Source: Leptidea sinapis (taxonomy: Eukaryota; Arthropoda; Insecta; Lepidoptera; Pieridae). From it: DNA of 64,000 bases. The notes under the pieces were generated by a model. The model did no database searches. It saw nothing but the letters and a program-made list of their open reading frames with translations, and had not been told where the DNA came from. The stretch is taken from the NCBI RefSeq assembly GCF_905404315.1, contig NC_066290.1, forward strand, positions 11,717,453 to 11,781,452, written 5' to 3'. Both the position numbers and the translations under genes were made by a program. The stretch's first letter is position 1; each line of letters starts with the position of its first letter. Positions 50,596 to 60,384 of the stretch are shown here, piece by piece.

Positions 50596-53500
50596 TTAAG
50601 GTTTTTCTACAGGCAGCACTATAAGTTTAGATACTGGTCGTTTTATAACAGAATTTTTACATCGTAACGAAACTACTCTTGTCAAACTGTCCGAGCCAGG
50701 ATGTTTCTCGGTGATAATACCGTACAGCCATCTGGCTGGTGGGAGATCATTTTCCTTAACTAAGACTATATCACCCACGTTTGGCTCTGGTGTTGTTGAA
50801 GACCATTTATATCTATGGTGAAACTGCGTCAAATACTCATGTGACCATCTACGCCAAAATTCTTGTGCTAACCGCTGAGAAAGATGCCATCTTTTTAAAC
50901 TACCAATATAAGAATTTTCATAGTTAATGTCAGGGAGTAGCACTAAGGGTTCAACCAAAAAATGTCCCGGTGTTAATGGAAACGGATCGTCCGGATTAGT
51001 GCTGATTTGAGAAAGGGGCCGAGAATTAAGGCAAGCCTCAATCTGCGCGAGGACAGTGGTCATCTCCTCGAAGGTCAGTGTATGATTACCGATAACCCGT
51101 TTGAGGTGGTGTTTGGTAGACTTCACTCCCGCCTCCCACAATCCTCCAAAATTTGGAGAATGAGGAGGTATGAAATGCCAGTTGGTACCATTGTTGCTTA
51201 ACCAGTTAGCTATTTCTGAAGCTATGCTTGACCTTTCTTGGGTGAATAAGCCCTTTAACTCTCTGTCAGCTCCGACAAAAGTGGTACCGTTATCGCTCCA
51301 TAGATCGGTACAGTGTCCTCGCCTGGCCGTAAAGCGCTTGAAAGCTGCCAGAAACGCTTCTGAAGTCATGTCACTGACAACCTCCAAGTGAATAGCTCTT
51401 GTGGCCATACAGACGAAAACACAAATATAACCTTTGGTAGAGCGATAACCACGGCCCTTCGTAGGTCTGACAGCAATCGGACCAGCGTAATCAACTCCAC
51501 TTTTAGCAAAAGGTCGGCAAGCATTTGCTCTGGCCTCCGGCAATTGACCCATTAATTGTTGATTGGTTTGCGCAGAATGACGGACACAGGTTATGCATTT
51601 TCTAACAAATAACCTCACTAGACCTTTTGCGTTGATAACCCAATATTTAGTTCTTAAATAATTAAGCATCAATTGTGCCCCCCCGTGAAGTGTGCGAGCG
51701 TGGGCATGAGCTAATAAAAGGTCTGTGAAATGGGATTTGTGAGGAATTAAAATAGGATTCTTCATGTCATCAGATATGTTAGCATGCCGCAGACGACCAC
51801 CTACTCTAAGGATTCCATCCTCGTCGAGATAGGGATTTAAAGAGGTAAGATTGCTTTTCCTCTTTACTTTCCCAAACATCTTTAATGAATCAATATCGTC
51901 TTGAAAACACTTACGTTGGCAGAGTTTGATGCATGCAATTAATGCTTCATTTATTTCCCATGAACTTAACCAACTAGTTTTGATTTTCTTTTCAGACTTC
52001 AATCTCAGAAATCTCCTACAGTAAGCGACGACTCTGGTAAGTCTAGTTAGGGAGGAAAATTTTGAAAGGATTTCCTCGTAATTGCAGGTAAGTATATAAC
52101 TTTTAATTTTTTGTTCTTTCAAATTTGTTTGCTTTATTTTGCCTTTACTGTAATTTATTTCCTTTTTCTTTAACAGCTCATTACTATTACTAGACAACTC
52201 CTGAAGGTCAGCGATAGTTCCGGAATCATCATACTTACACTGGGGATCCTCCGATTTAAAAGGTAACTTTACTATATATCGCCCGGAAGAGTACCTAGTT
52301 GTAGTGTTCGAGACTATTTTTTCGCATCGCTCCTCATCGTCGGTTAAATATTTCCGACGCTGCGAGGAGTCGCATTCCATTTCGCAGAACCCTTTTAGGA
52401 ATTGATTATCGTCGTCATGATTGATTTGAACATGCAAACTAACAATCGCATTATGACATTTCTCTGTTACCGTGTGATAAGGTCCGTGTATGCTTCCAGA
52501 TAGGATCCACCCGAGTGTCGTTTGCTGTGCAACGAGCGTTCCCGGAGGACCCTTGATTAACCCTTCTAATAAAATCTGGCTATACACGGCAGTCCCTAAA
52601 ATCATATCAATTTTATTTGGCACACCATACGCAGGATCTGCCAATTCGGTCGCTGAGAGTGTAAATGGAACGCAAACAACTTTTCTTTCTGGAAGCAGTG
52701 TCGTAAGTTTGCGTAAAACATACGCATTGGTAGATACCGCAACTGAATGGTCTAGACGTGAGTGAATTTTGACTGTAACCATTGCCTTAGAGGGTAAAGT
52801 ACCACTCTCCTCATCGCCTAACCTTGATATATCCGCCTTTATTGGAACCTTTCTCAAACCTAGCAACTGTACGGCTGACTCCGTTATAAAAGAAGCCTGA
52901 GAACCCTGATCAAGTAGGGCTCTTAATACTATAACTGCCCCAGATGTAGCTTCGACCTTAATTAAGGCCGTGGCCAATAAAGACTGACTTTGGATATCCG
53001 AAAAGCATGATACAACCTTAGCGGTCTCGCTCTGTGCATTTGACGTCGCCGTTGTGACGACATCGGCGGTCTGTTTGTGACTATCGACCGATTTATGAGT
53101 ACATATTTTGGGATGCAAAAGACTGTGATGTTTTTTGTTACAAATACGGCATCTCGTAGACTGGCGACACGAATATACGGCGTGGTTCTCACCTAAACAA
53201 TTATAACAAAGTTTATTTGCGTTTACAAAGTTACGGCGCGTATCAACATCTTGGTTCGCAAATGTCTTACAATTACATAGCTTGTGAGATTCAGAACAAA
53301 ATACACAAGATGGTGTGGCAACGTGAAGCGTTTTTACATTTTTAGTAGTGGAGTTTACTGCTTTGGTATCTAGGAATTCGAGGGATCTAAAACGGTGTTC
53401 TAAAAATTCACGAAAATCTCCTAAATTAGGTAGAACATCCAAAAGTTCACTAACCTTAACTTCCCACAACTTCCTAGATTCCGTATCTAATTTTAAAGTT

Positions 53501-54255
53501 ACAATATAAATTACAATTAGATCCCAATTACTAATATCAACACCTAAATTTTCCAAAGCATGCAAACATTCATTTGTATTATCTAAAAGTTCCTTTAAAC
53601 CTGCTGAAGTTTCAGTTTTCAGGGATTGCTGACTAAATAAGCGTTTCAATATACAGTTACAAAGATGTCTTTTATTATTGAACCTTTTTTCAATCTGATT
53701 CCAACACTGTTTATAATTAGCTGATGTTATAGGCATTTGTCGTATCAATTGCTCCGCCTCGCCGGTTAAATACCCCTTTAAATAATGTAATTTCTGCACA
53801 TCATCCAACGAGTCATTTGAATGCACAAGGGACACAAATAAATCTCTAAATGTGGGCCATTCATTGTAGTTCCCTGAGAAAGTGGGTATTGTTATTTTCG
53901 GCAATTTAATAGACGAATGAGAACCTGGTTTACTGACGACATTTACTTGTGCCTTTGATGATGTTATTTTGTTTATATGTGATTTTAATTCAGCCTTATA
54001 GTCAGTATATTTTTCTTCAGCTTTATCATAATCACCATCACGAATATATGACGATTTATTTAGCTCTTCTTCCGCCATATTACTGATAATACATTCGTGA
54101 TTATTAGTAAATTTATCCCAAAATTGTTCTAAAGTCTCCGATCTCGTCTCTATATAAGAAATAGTGATACGGTCCTTTGGAGACTTTTTGAAATTTGTAA
54201 ATGAATTTGCAATGCGTAATAGTAAATCTCTTTGCACCTTAAATTTCGCTTCCAT
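50596..54255 (-). CDS. BEL polyprotein (Gag, protease, integrase; RT absent)
   Basis: One open frame of 1219 residues from ATG 54255. In order: a Gag region with LPKITIPTFSGNYNEWPTFR (about 118-137; DUF1759-type), a zinc knuckle pair CYNCLGENHAVYSC and CRICNKKHH (about 349-380), an aspartic protease with LLDQGSQASF (catalytic D449), a short bridge (about 665-715), a zinc-binding HHCC region (about 850-890), an integrase core with D922 (GVDYAGP), D988 (SDNGTTF) and E1041 (GLWEAGVKS), and a C-terminal domain RWLYGIITEKHPG (DUF5641-type). BEL polyproteins normally carry about 500 further residues of RT and RNase H between protease and integrase; here no YxDD or RNase H motif is present, yet the frame is kept. 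Confidence 0.92.
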   Translation of the reverse strand: MEAKFKVQRDLLLRIANSFTNFKKSPKDRITISYIETRSETLEQFWDKFTNNHECIISNMAEEELNKSSYIRDGDYDKAEEKYTDYKAELKSHINKITSSKAQVNVVSKPGSHSSIKLPKITIPTFSGNYNEWPTFRDLFVSLVHSNDSLDDVQKLHYLKGYLTGEAEQLIRQMPITSANYKQCWNQIEKRFNNKRHLCNCILKRLFSQQSLKTETSAGLKELLDNTNECLHALENLGVDISNWDLIVIYIVTLKLDTESRKLWEVKVSELLDVLPNLGDFREFLEHRFRSLEFLDTKAVNSTTKNVKTLHVATPSCVFCSESHKLCNCKTFANQDVDTRRNFVNANKLCYNCLGENHAVYSCRQSTRCRICNKKHHSLLHPKICTHKSVDSHKQTADVVTTATSNAQSETAKVVSCFSDIQSQSLLATALIKVEATSGAVIVLRALLDQGSQASFITESAVQLLGLRKVPIKADISRLGDEESGTLPSKAMVTVKIHSRLDHSVAVSTNAYVLRKLTTLLPERKVVCVPFTLSATELADPAYGVPNKIDMILGTAVYSQILLEGLIKGPPGTLVAQQTTLGWILSGSIHGPYHTVTEKCHNAIVSLHVQINHDDDNQFLKGFCEMECDSSQRRKYLTDDEERCEKIVSNTTTRYSSGRYIVKLPFKSEDPQCKYDDSGTIADLQELSSNSNELLKKKEINYSKGKIKQTNLKEQKIKSYILTCNYEEILSKFSSLTRLTRVVAYCRRFLRLKSEKKIKTSWLSSWEINEALIACIKLCQRKCFQDDIDSLKMFGKVKRKSNLTSLNPYLDEDGILRVGGRLRHANISDDMKNPILIPHKSHFTDLLLAHAHARTLHGGAQLMLNYLRTKYWVINAKGLVRLFVRKCITCVRHSAQTNQQLMGQLPEARANACRPFAKSGVDYAGPIAVRPTKGRGYRSTKGYICVFVCMATRAIHLEVVSDMTSEAFLAAFKRFTARRGHCTDLWSDNGTTFVGADRELKGLFTQERSSIASEIANWLSNNGTNWHFIPPHSPNFGGLWEAGVKSTKHHLKRVIGNHTLTFEEMTTVLAQIEACLNSRPLSQISTNPDDPFPLTPGHFLVEPLVLLPDINYENSYIGSLKRWHLSQRLAQEFWRRWSHEYLTQFHHRYKWSSTTPEPNVGDIVLVKENDLPPARWLYGIITEKHPGSDSLTRVVSLRCKNSVIKRPVSKLIVLPVEKP

Positions 54256-54715
54256 ATTGCCAATATTTTTCCAAACTTAAGTTGAAGTTAGATACTTCAC
54301 AACTAATGTTCAACAAATTGAACTGAGAAAATTACAAGTCCAAAACAGTTTCAAAATATTCTAAGTCCAAGAAATTTTCTAAGTGTTTTAAAGTGCAGTA
54401 ATATCTACATACAATTGGGCATGGATTCCCCGTCTTTGCACTTTTTCGCAAATTATTCTAAGTCTTTTAACACTTCACAATTATTCTAAGTTGTTAGGAA
54501 CTTTTACTTTTCACTGAACTAACACATCGAATTTTTTCTAAGTCTTTTTACTTCTAATAACTTGTAAAATTACTCACAGTTGGTCCAGTTCAACACTTAT
54601 ACTTGCGTAACACGTGCCTGCTGTTGCTCCACCGTAGACTCAGGATAGACCACCCGACACCACATAAACTTGAACTCGTAATTTCTTTCGATTCCTTCCG
54701 GCAACGATAGGACCA

Positions 54716-54928
54716 TGTACAATTCCCAACTAATGCACTCACATATAAAAACAACTGTTCACTGAGCGAAGACATTTATTCCAAAAAATACAACTAACCT
54801 ATGTAACGGCTAAAAATATTTAAAGCGTGTTTAGAAAATACCGTCTTAATAATACAGCGCCATCTAGTTTCACACTCATGGTAACTCACTGTGTAGTTCA
54901 CGCAGTGAAGTTTACATAATACTTAACA
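54716..54928 (-). repeat. BEL 5' LTR
   Basis: 213 bp, identical to the 3' LTR apart from one extra CA. On the minus strand it lies upstream of the coding frame. The leader from 54715 down to the ATG at 54255 has no open frame and several TTCTAAGT repeats. Confidence 0.92.
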
Positions 54929-54933
54929 TGTTG

Positions 54934-55011
54934 TGATATATTATTGACAAATTCATAAAAAAACATTATTTTATTTATTATGTACAGAACAACGTCTGTC
55001 GGGTCAGCTAG
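54934..55011 (+). mobile_element. Helitron, 3' part (split by BEL insertion)
   Basis: It continues the element from 50122 and ends AACGTCTGTCGGGTCAGCTAG at 55011, the same terminus as the family at 35383-35740 and 17990-18329. Without the BEL insertion and duplicate the Helitron would be about 385 bp. Confidence 0.7.
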
Positions 55012-55439
55012 TAGTAAATATATATTATTGTATACTTAATAATAAATAGTAATGGCCACGTGTCGCAGATAACTTCTTACATAAAACACTGCTTAAGATT
55101 CGTATAAAATCTTTATTTTAGTAGTAATGATACAGCGGAGAATACAAAAATTTTTAGTGCGTGGATTATTTTAAATCTTGCCATAGATTCAACAATATAG
55201 CCAATATGTTCGCCAGCTCTTAGACTAGCCTATTTTTTCAACTCGATCACGCTTCGGTCGGTATAATATTTAAACTAGTTTATTATTTAACTAGGTGTGT
55301 TTGGACTAAAGTTTTCATTATATCTGTATTTTAGGAAAATATATAAGAAAAATTATTAGTATGTAATGATAAAAATCGGTGTCCGGGTGGCATAAAATAT
55401 CGGCACGTATGAGAGACGCACATAGTAATTGATATTGTG
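55012..55439. other. No recognised feature
   Basis: AT-rich; no repeat or gene recognised. Confidence 0.4.
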
Positions 55440-56035
55440 GGCTTAAATTAAGGATTGGACTCCGCTGCGCTCCAAGTAGATTCCACAGACGTAGTCGCAA
55501 AGTGCGGCAACTAATACTACGCCCGAGTGGGCGTACTCGAGCCAGCCTCGAACAATAACGTGCCACATGTTCTGTTAAACTTTGCTAATAATTGAAACTA
55601 AAATGCCGGGTTGCGTAGTAAAACTTTGTAAAAATAATACTACAAGAAATAAGAAAGACACTGGGATCACATATCATCAGTAAGTATTATGTATTTTACA
55701 AATTCCAATGTAAAATGACACGAAGAGTATAGTATACCTATACTATACTAGTTACAAAATTTTAAAGATGCCATTGAGTGTCAAGATGCCACGAACACAA
55801 GCATCTTTATAAATAGCCAATACACACTACGATATAAATTGCGGTAGTAAAAAAGCTATTGCTTTAGATAATACGGTAATCAAATCAAATCAAAATCAGT
55901 TTATTCAAGTAGGTCACGAAAATGACACTTATGAATGTCAAAGAAAAATAAAATATTTTTCATATTGAATCTACCGCTACTTCGTAAAGGGTTGAGCTAA
56001 TGAGAAGAATGGTATCTAAGAGGTATCTAGTTGGA
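55440..56035 (+). repeat. THAP-exon-bearing repeat, family 1, intact exon
   Basis: From 55603 an exon encodes MPGCVVKLCKNNTTRNKKDT then GITYH and ends CA|GTAAGT at 55679. This is the first part of a THAP zinc finger (C-x4-C; the downstream C and H residues would be in the next exon, which is not found). Promoter-like upstream text is shared with 12350-12745. A LINE tail (55876-56010, TCAAATCAAATCAAAATCAG) is inserted in the 3' part. Confidence 0.55.
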
Positions 56036-56344
56036 GCGAAGCGGTTCCAAAAATTACAATAATCGTAACTAGAATTATATTGTATAAAAATACGCAATTA
56101 TTTTTATACTTTTTAGTGCATATAATATCTATTGTTTTGGAAAAGTGTTTTTGAAGTCGGTTATTTTTTGTTAAATCTTTTTTTAAATGGCATTTACGTT
56201 GTATGTCCATATATATTAATAAAAAAATGCAATCTATTTTTTTGACAACCACATAATCTTAAAATTTCATAATAATCGATCAAGCCGTTTCGAAGCAGTA
56301 CGGCAACTATCATTGTGACAATTTTAAATATATAATAAATAATA

Positions 56345-57362
56345 CCAGCTGACCCAGCAAACGTTGTATTGCTATCTAAAGCAATAAAGAAAATTCAATA
56401 ATTAAAAAAAAAAGATGACGATCGATTCTCAGATCTACCAAATACTTATATCGTACATAAAATTTATCTTACTACAATAGTTATTAAATTATTTATTGCC
56501 ATCTGTGGTTGGAACAGAATAATATAAAAATCGCGATACAAAAATAGGTGTTGATCGTAGACGGGTGAAAATTGGAAGTTGTATATATTTTTGAATGTTG
56601 AATCATAATAAAATAAAATAAAAATATATACATAAAATATATATATACTTAGAAAGTGACCCTTATCATTTAGGGGTATGAAAAATAGATGTTGGCTGAA
56701 TCTCAGACCTACCCGATATACACACAAATTATCAAACAAATTGGTTTAGTCGTTTCGGAGGAGTTTGGTAACAAACACCGGGACAGCAAACGTTGTATTG
56801 CCGATATTAAAATCGCGATACAAAAGTAACTGTTGATCGTAGATGAGTGAAAATTTGAAGTTGTATGTATTTTTTAATGCTGACTCATAATGAAACAAGT
56901 TTAAAAAAAAGTCTATCCTTTTACGCTTACTTACATTTCAATAAAAAAACCTATTGACAGATAGCATTGGACTATAACTATATTGGACATAACTATGGAT
57001 AGATAAGATCTTGTCATTAAACGGTGACAGCAATGCATCCGTAAGTTAAAGTGTAGTTAGGTTATTCAAAACAGCCGTATGTCTGTGGTTGTTTCTATAC
57101 GACCAGCCTAGCGAAACTCTCTAACGGCCGTTCCTAATATATAGTAGATAGCTACAGAAGGAAAATTTAAAAACAAATGTCAAAAAAATAAAAATAAAAA
57201 ATTGGCGGGGACCACCCTTAATATTTTGGGGGATGAAAAATAGATGTTGTCCGATTCTCAGACCTATCCAATATGCACTCAAAATTTCATGAGAATCGGT
57301 CAAGCCGTTTCGAAGGAGTTTAACTGCAAACACCGGGACATGTGAATTTTATATATTAGATA
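56345..57362 (-). repeat. Cluster of Helitron-like fragments
   Basis: 56345-56790 has a minus-strand CTGG terminus (CAACGTTTGCTGGGTCAGCTGG), TAGGGGTATGAAAAATAGAT and CGTTTCGGAGGAGTTTGG. A second piece (56785-56905) and a third (57160-57362, GATGAAAAATAGATGTTGTC, ACACCGGGACATG) repeat parts of the same consensus. A Tourist-like MITE terminus (TAACGGCCGTTCCTAATAT) lies at 57122-57140. Confidence 0.55.
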
Positions 57363-57849
57363 TAAAATATAGATTGTACTTAATGTACGGAGGTGATCGC
57401 CAAACAAATGGCCCGACGCTCATCCCCTGATGACTGACATAAATAAAAACTCCTAATCATTTCTAAAAGCCAAGTTAAATCTCAATTTAATGACACAGTA
57501 CACATAGTTTATGTTACAATAATACAGACATAATATACTCTAACCATTTATTATTTATAATAGCCGTTGCATGACCATTCGCTTCCAAATGATAACCATT
57601 TATTACCATTTAATTTTTTACTCCACACGGGTATAAATGTCTATAAAAACAAAATGTGTTAACAAATGCAGGAAGATTACATATTGCTCTGAAATTAAAA
57701 TACCATTATTAATAAGTTAAGTTTATTCATTTATTTATTTAATTATTTTACTTTAATTACCGAACTGTATTTTTTCATTAGTTTACAAGCTAGAATTAGT
57801 TATTATTTTATATTATACTTAAGGCGACGTCACCATCACCAAATTTACC
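57363..57849. other. No recognised feature
   Basis: AT-rich; nothing recognised. Confidence 0.4.
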
Positions 57850-58165
57850 AATGGGAGGCTCCTATGCACAGGATGCCGGCAAGATTATGGGTACCACTAC
57901 GACGCCTATTTCTGCCGTGAAGCCGTAATGACTAATGAGTAAGCATTACTGTGTTTCGGTCTGAAGGGCGCCGTAGCTAGTAAAATTACTGGACAAAGGA
58001 CTTAACATCTTGTCTCAAGGTGACGAGCGCAATTGTAGTGCCGCTCGGAATTTTTGGGTTTTTCGAGAATTCTAAGCGGCACTGAGTGGTAATAGGCAGG
58101 GCGTATCAATTACCATCAGCTGAACGTCCGGCTCGTCTCGTCCCTTATTATCATATTAAAAAAAA
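57850..58165 (+). mobile_element. Metulj-like SINE, full length
   Basis: Plus-strand copy from ATGGGAGGCTCCTATGCACA through GCCGGCAAGATTATGGGTAC, TATTTCTGCCGTGAAGC, GTGTTTCGGTCTGAAGGGCG, the hairpin arms and CTCGTCTCGTCCCTTATTAT to an A-rich end at 58165. It is the clearest reference copy in the window. Confidence 0.85.
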
Positions 58166-58732
58166 TATTTGATCGCTTTTTTAAAGCTGATGTGGAAAAA
58201 ACTTAAAAGGCAAGCTCTTGTCCTATAAATATGTAATAAATTATTGCAGGAATCCTAAAATAACAATGTAATAAATAACCCTTCAATGTATCGCCATGTT
58301 CTTTTCCAGCAAACGTAAGAAACTTATTAATAATTTATCAACAATACAATGCTTCGACTGACAGAAAAACAAGCATGGTGTAATTATAATAAAAAAGTTC
58401 CGAGCTTCACGCATTAGCTATTCCATCGATGGTTGGAAATTGAATCGTCGTTGTTCTTGTAAGGCCCTCCGCGCACTAGGCAGTCAGTAAAACAAATAAC
58501 GTATGGGAGACCGCGCACTAGGCAGCCACGAATTCCTGGCTGCGGCAGCCAATACGACGCGCCTGTTTGCACGGCAGCCAGAGCGTTTATAGGCGAATGT
58601 ATGAGCCTGTCCAGATGAAGCGTTTTACGCGCGAGTTCACTCGCGCGTTTTGATTTGTATTGCGTCCAGATGCGGCGTATCACGCGCGTTCTCGCGCGCA
58701 TGTGTTGGAGACGGATTTGAGCAGTTATAAAC

Positions 58733-59038
58733 ATGGACTCGGATACAGCGGTTGTGTTGTGGCTTGCATACCGTCGATGGAGACGTCGTAAACAAAGAGA
58801 AAGTCGACGATTTAACGTACATCCCATTCTACGTGATAGAATGACGCATAGTATGTTTATAACTTTATACCCAAAACTCAGAGAACATAGTGAAAAGTTT
58901 TTCAACTACTTTCGGATGTCAATAGCATCGTTTGATAATTTACTAGAAATTATCAAAGAAGATTTGTCTCCATGTCAAAATTATATGGTACGGGATACTG
59001 TTTCTGCAGAAGAAAAACTCGTGATTACTTTGAGGTAA
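58733..59038 (+). pseudogene. Harbinger transposase, N-terminal exon
   Basis: It begins MDSDTAVVLWLAYRRWRRRK and continues FNVHPILRDRMTHSMFITLY, FNYFRMSIASFDNLLEIIKE and TVSAEEKLVITLR, followed by a usable donor (AG|GTAATA). It is the helix-turn-helix-containing N-terminus of a PIF/Harbinger transposase. The expected next exon with the first two catalytic Asp residues is missing. Confidence 0.82.
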
Positions 59039-59063
59039 TATTTTTTATTGCTTTAGTAATACC

Positions 59064-59250
59064 TTAAGTAATTAATTCAGATTCATTGGAATCTTGTGTA
59101 GATGCCGGTGAAGGGTGTTTGTAGCTAGACGTCGTTGGTGGTCGTGACGCAGTGCAATAACCTCGATTGTAAGTCGAAAAGGTTTCAGGTGGAAACGAAG
59201 ATGTTGAAGGGTCTGTTGTGGTATATCCTGTTTCTCTCTCTGTCTGAAAA
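59064..59250 (-). pseudogene. Possible second exon of the MADF-type gene
   Basis: After an acceptor (TTATATTTTCAG, near 59250) the minus strand reads ERETGYTTTDPSTSSFPPET, then a Ser/Thr/Pro-rich tail to a stop at 59064. Such tails are common in MADF proteins. Joining to the donor at about 59680 does not keep the frame, and the conserved KWK region of MADF is absent, so the assignment is tentative. Confidence 0.35.
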
Positions 59251-59620
59251 TATAATGCGCCCTTACTGCGGTAGATCTCTAACAACCAAAAAAAAAATTT
59301 TCAACTATCGCTTATCCAGGGCCCGGCGTTACATTGAATGTTGCTTTGGCATCTTGGTAAATAAATGGAGAATATTTCATAGACCGTTGAATGTGGATAT
59401 AGAATTTGCAATAAACATAATTAAGGCTTGTTGTGTTCTCCATAACTACGTAAGGTTAAGGGATGGCTATAGGTATGATCACACTCTCTACGAAACATCT
59501 CTGAATAATTTGAACAATGAGGCAGTGAGGCCTAATGCGAGATCATTGAATATAAGAGATAGATTTGCTGATTATTTTGTAAACGAAGACAAACTCCCTT
59601 GGCAAGATAAAATGATATAG
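59225..59620 (+). pseudogene. Harbinger transposase, C-terminal part
   Basis: The frame reads LSENIMRPYCGRSLTTKKKI, FNYRLSRARRYIECCFGILV and NKWRIFHRPLNVDIEFAINI, then IKACCVLHNYVRLRDGYRYD and a natural stop at 59620. The E in RRYIECCFG is the third residue of the DDE triad. Upstream of about 59225 the frame no longer resembles a transposase, so the segment between the two parts has been deleted. Confidence 0.82.
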
Positions 59621-59672
59621 TTTAACAATGTAAAATCTATGCAAATAATAATATTATTTAATAAAGTATTAT

Positions 59673-59891
59673 TTACTTACCTAAAGTTTTTTTTTTCTCT
59701 TCGGAATCACCAACTTCACAAAAAATTTCCACTATTTCTTCCCAGTTCCTACGTTTAATGGTTCTATTAGAATAATCTGATGATTCCATGTCCCATAGAG
59801 CTACCCTTTTCTCAATTTCGTCGATAAAAAGTTCCGTGTCAAAGTTATCACGCTCCATTTTGAACCAAATACGTCCACTCGCCACGGACAC
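59673..59891 (-). pseudogene. MADF-type DNA-binding protein, first exon
   Basis: The frame includes MERDNFDTELFIDEIEKRVA then LWDMESSDYSNRTIKRRNWE and EIVEIFCEVGDSEEKKKTL, the first half of a MADF (Myb/SANT-like) domain as found in the accessory protein of Harbinger elements, which helps transposase entry and end binding. A TTTAG|GTAAGT donor follows a run of ten A. The second half of the domain is missing. Confidence 0.75.
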
Positions 59892-60119
59892 GCGCGTAGT
59901 ACTGGACGCAGCACAGGCCCCCGAGTACCTCGACTCGCGCGGCGCTCGCGCATGGGACGCGCGAGTCGAGAGTCCCGCTCATTGCACGCGTTTTACGCGC
60001 GAGTGAGGAAACGCGCGTAGGCATCTGGACGGGATGTACGTAGCTCTAGTACCTCGGTTACGCGCGAGTGTCAACGCGCGAGTGAACTCGCGCGTAAAAC
60101 GCTTCATCTGGACAGGCTC

Positions 60120-60384
60120 TATGTGGCTGCGGTGAGCGGGCGGTCAGTCTCCGCGCACTTGTTGTAGCAACCAGACGTGTTTTGGGTTCCGATATTTCCG
60201 ATTGCACTGACATCCTCGTGTAGTTAAAAAACCGGTCTGCTAATGCACGAACATCTTTGAAATAGGTTTGGAATGAGCCTTTTGAGTATCTTTCTAGAAA
60301 AAGAGGTTGAATCCAGTGTCTTTTCTTTGTTTTGCGTTTTTTACGAGATAGATAAGCAATACTTATAAGTTCTTCCACGTCCAT
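60120..60384 (-). pseudogene. Outer Harbinger transposase, N-terminal fragment
   Basis: It reads MDVEELISIAYLSRKKRKTK then HWIQPLFLERYSKGSFQTYF and KDVRALADRFFNYTRMS, an N-terminal transposase segment different from that of the inner element. Coding similarity fades at about 60200 and the inner insertion begins at 60119. Confidence 0.75.

Larger units (their letters stand above)
50123..54928 (-). mobile_element. BEL/Pao LTR retrotransposon, complete ends, internal deletion
   Basis: 4806 bp with LTRs at both ends (50123-50333 and 54716-54928) and a 5-bp target duplication TGTTG at 50118-50122 and 54929-54933. Coding is on the minus strand. A purine-rich tract (GGTGGGCGGAA) abuts the 3' LTR, and the sequence after the 5' LTR starts TGG as a primer-binding site complementary to a tRNA CCA end should. 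The polyprotein frame is open but lacks RT and RNase H. Confidence 0.93.
58603..60119 (+). mobile_element. Inner PIF/Harbinger element nested in the outer one
   Basis: 1517 bp with long terminal inverted repeats (GAGCCTGTCCAGATGAAGCG and on through ACGCGCGAGTTCACTCGCGC, over 45 bp) and TAT on both sides (58600-58602, 60120-60122). It carries a split transposase on the plus strand and a MADF-type gene on the minus strand, the usual two-gene content of Harbingers, but both are internally deleted. Confidence 0.82.

Noticed and set aside
50123..54928. Possible endogenous virus with an envelope gene
   Set aside because: No third frame or envelope-like protein follows the integrase; the domains are those of a BEL/Pao retrotransposon.
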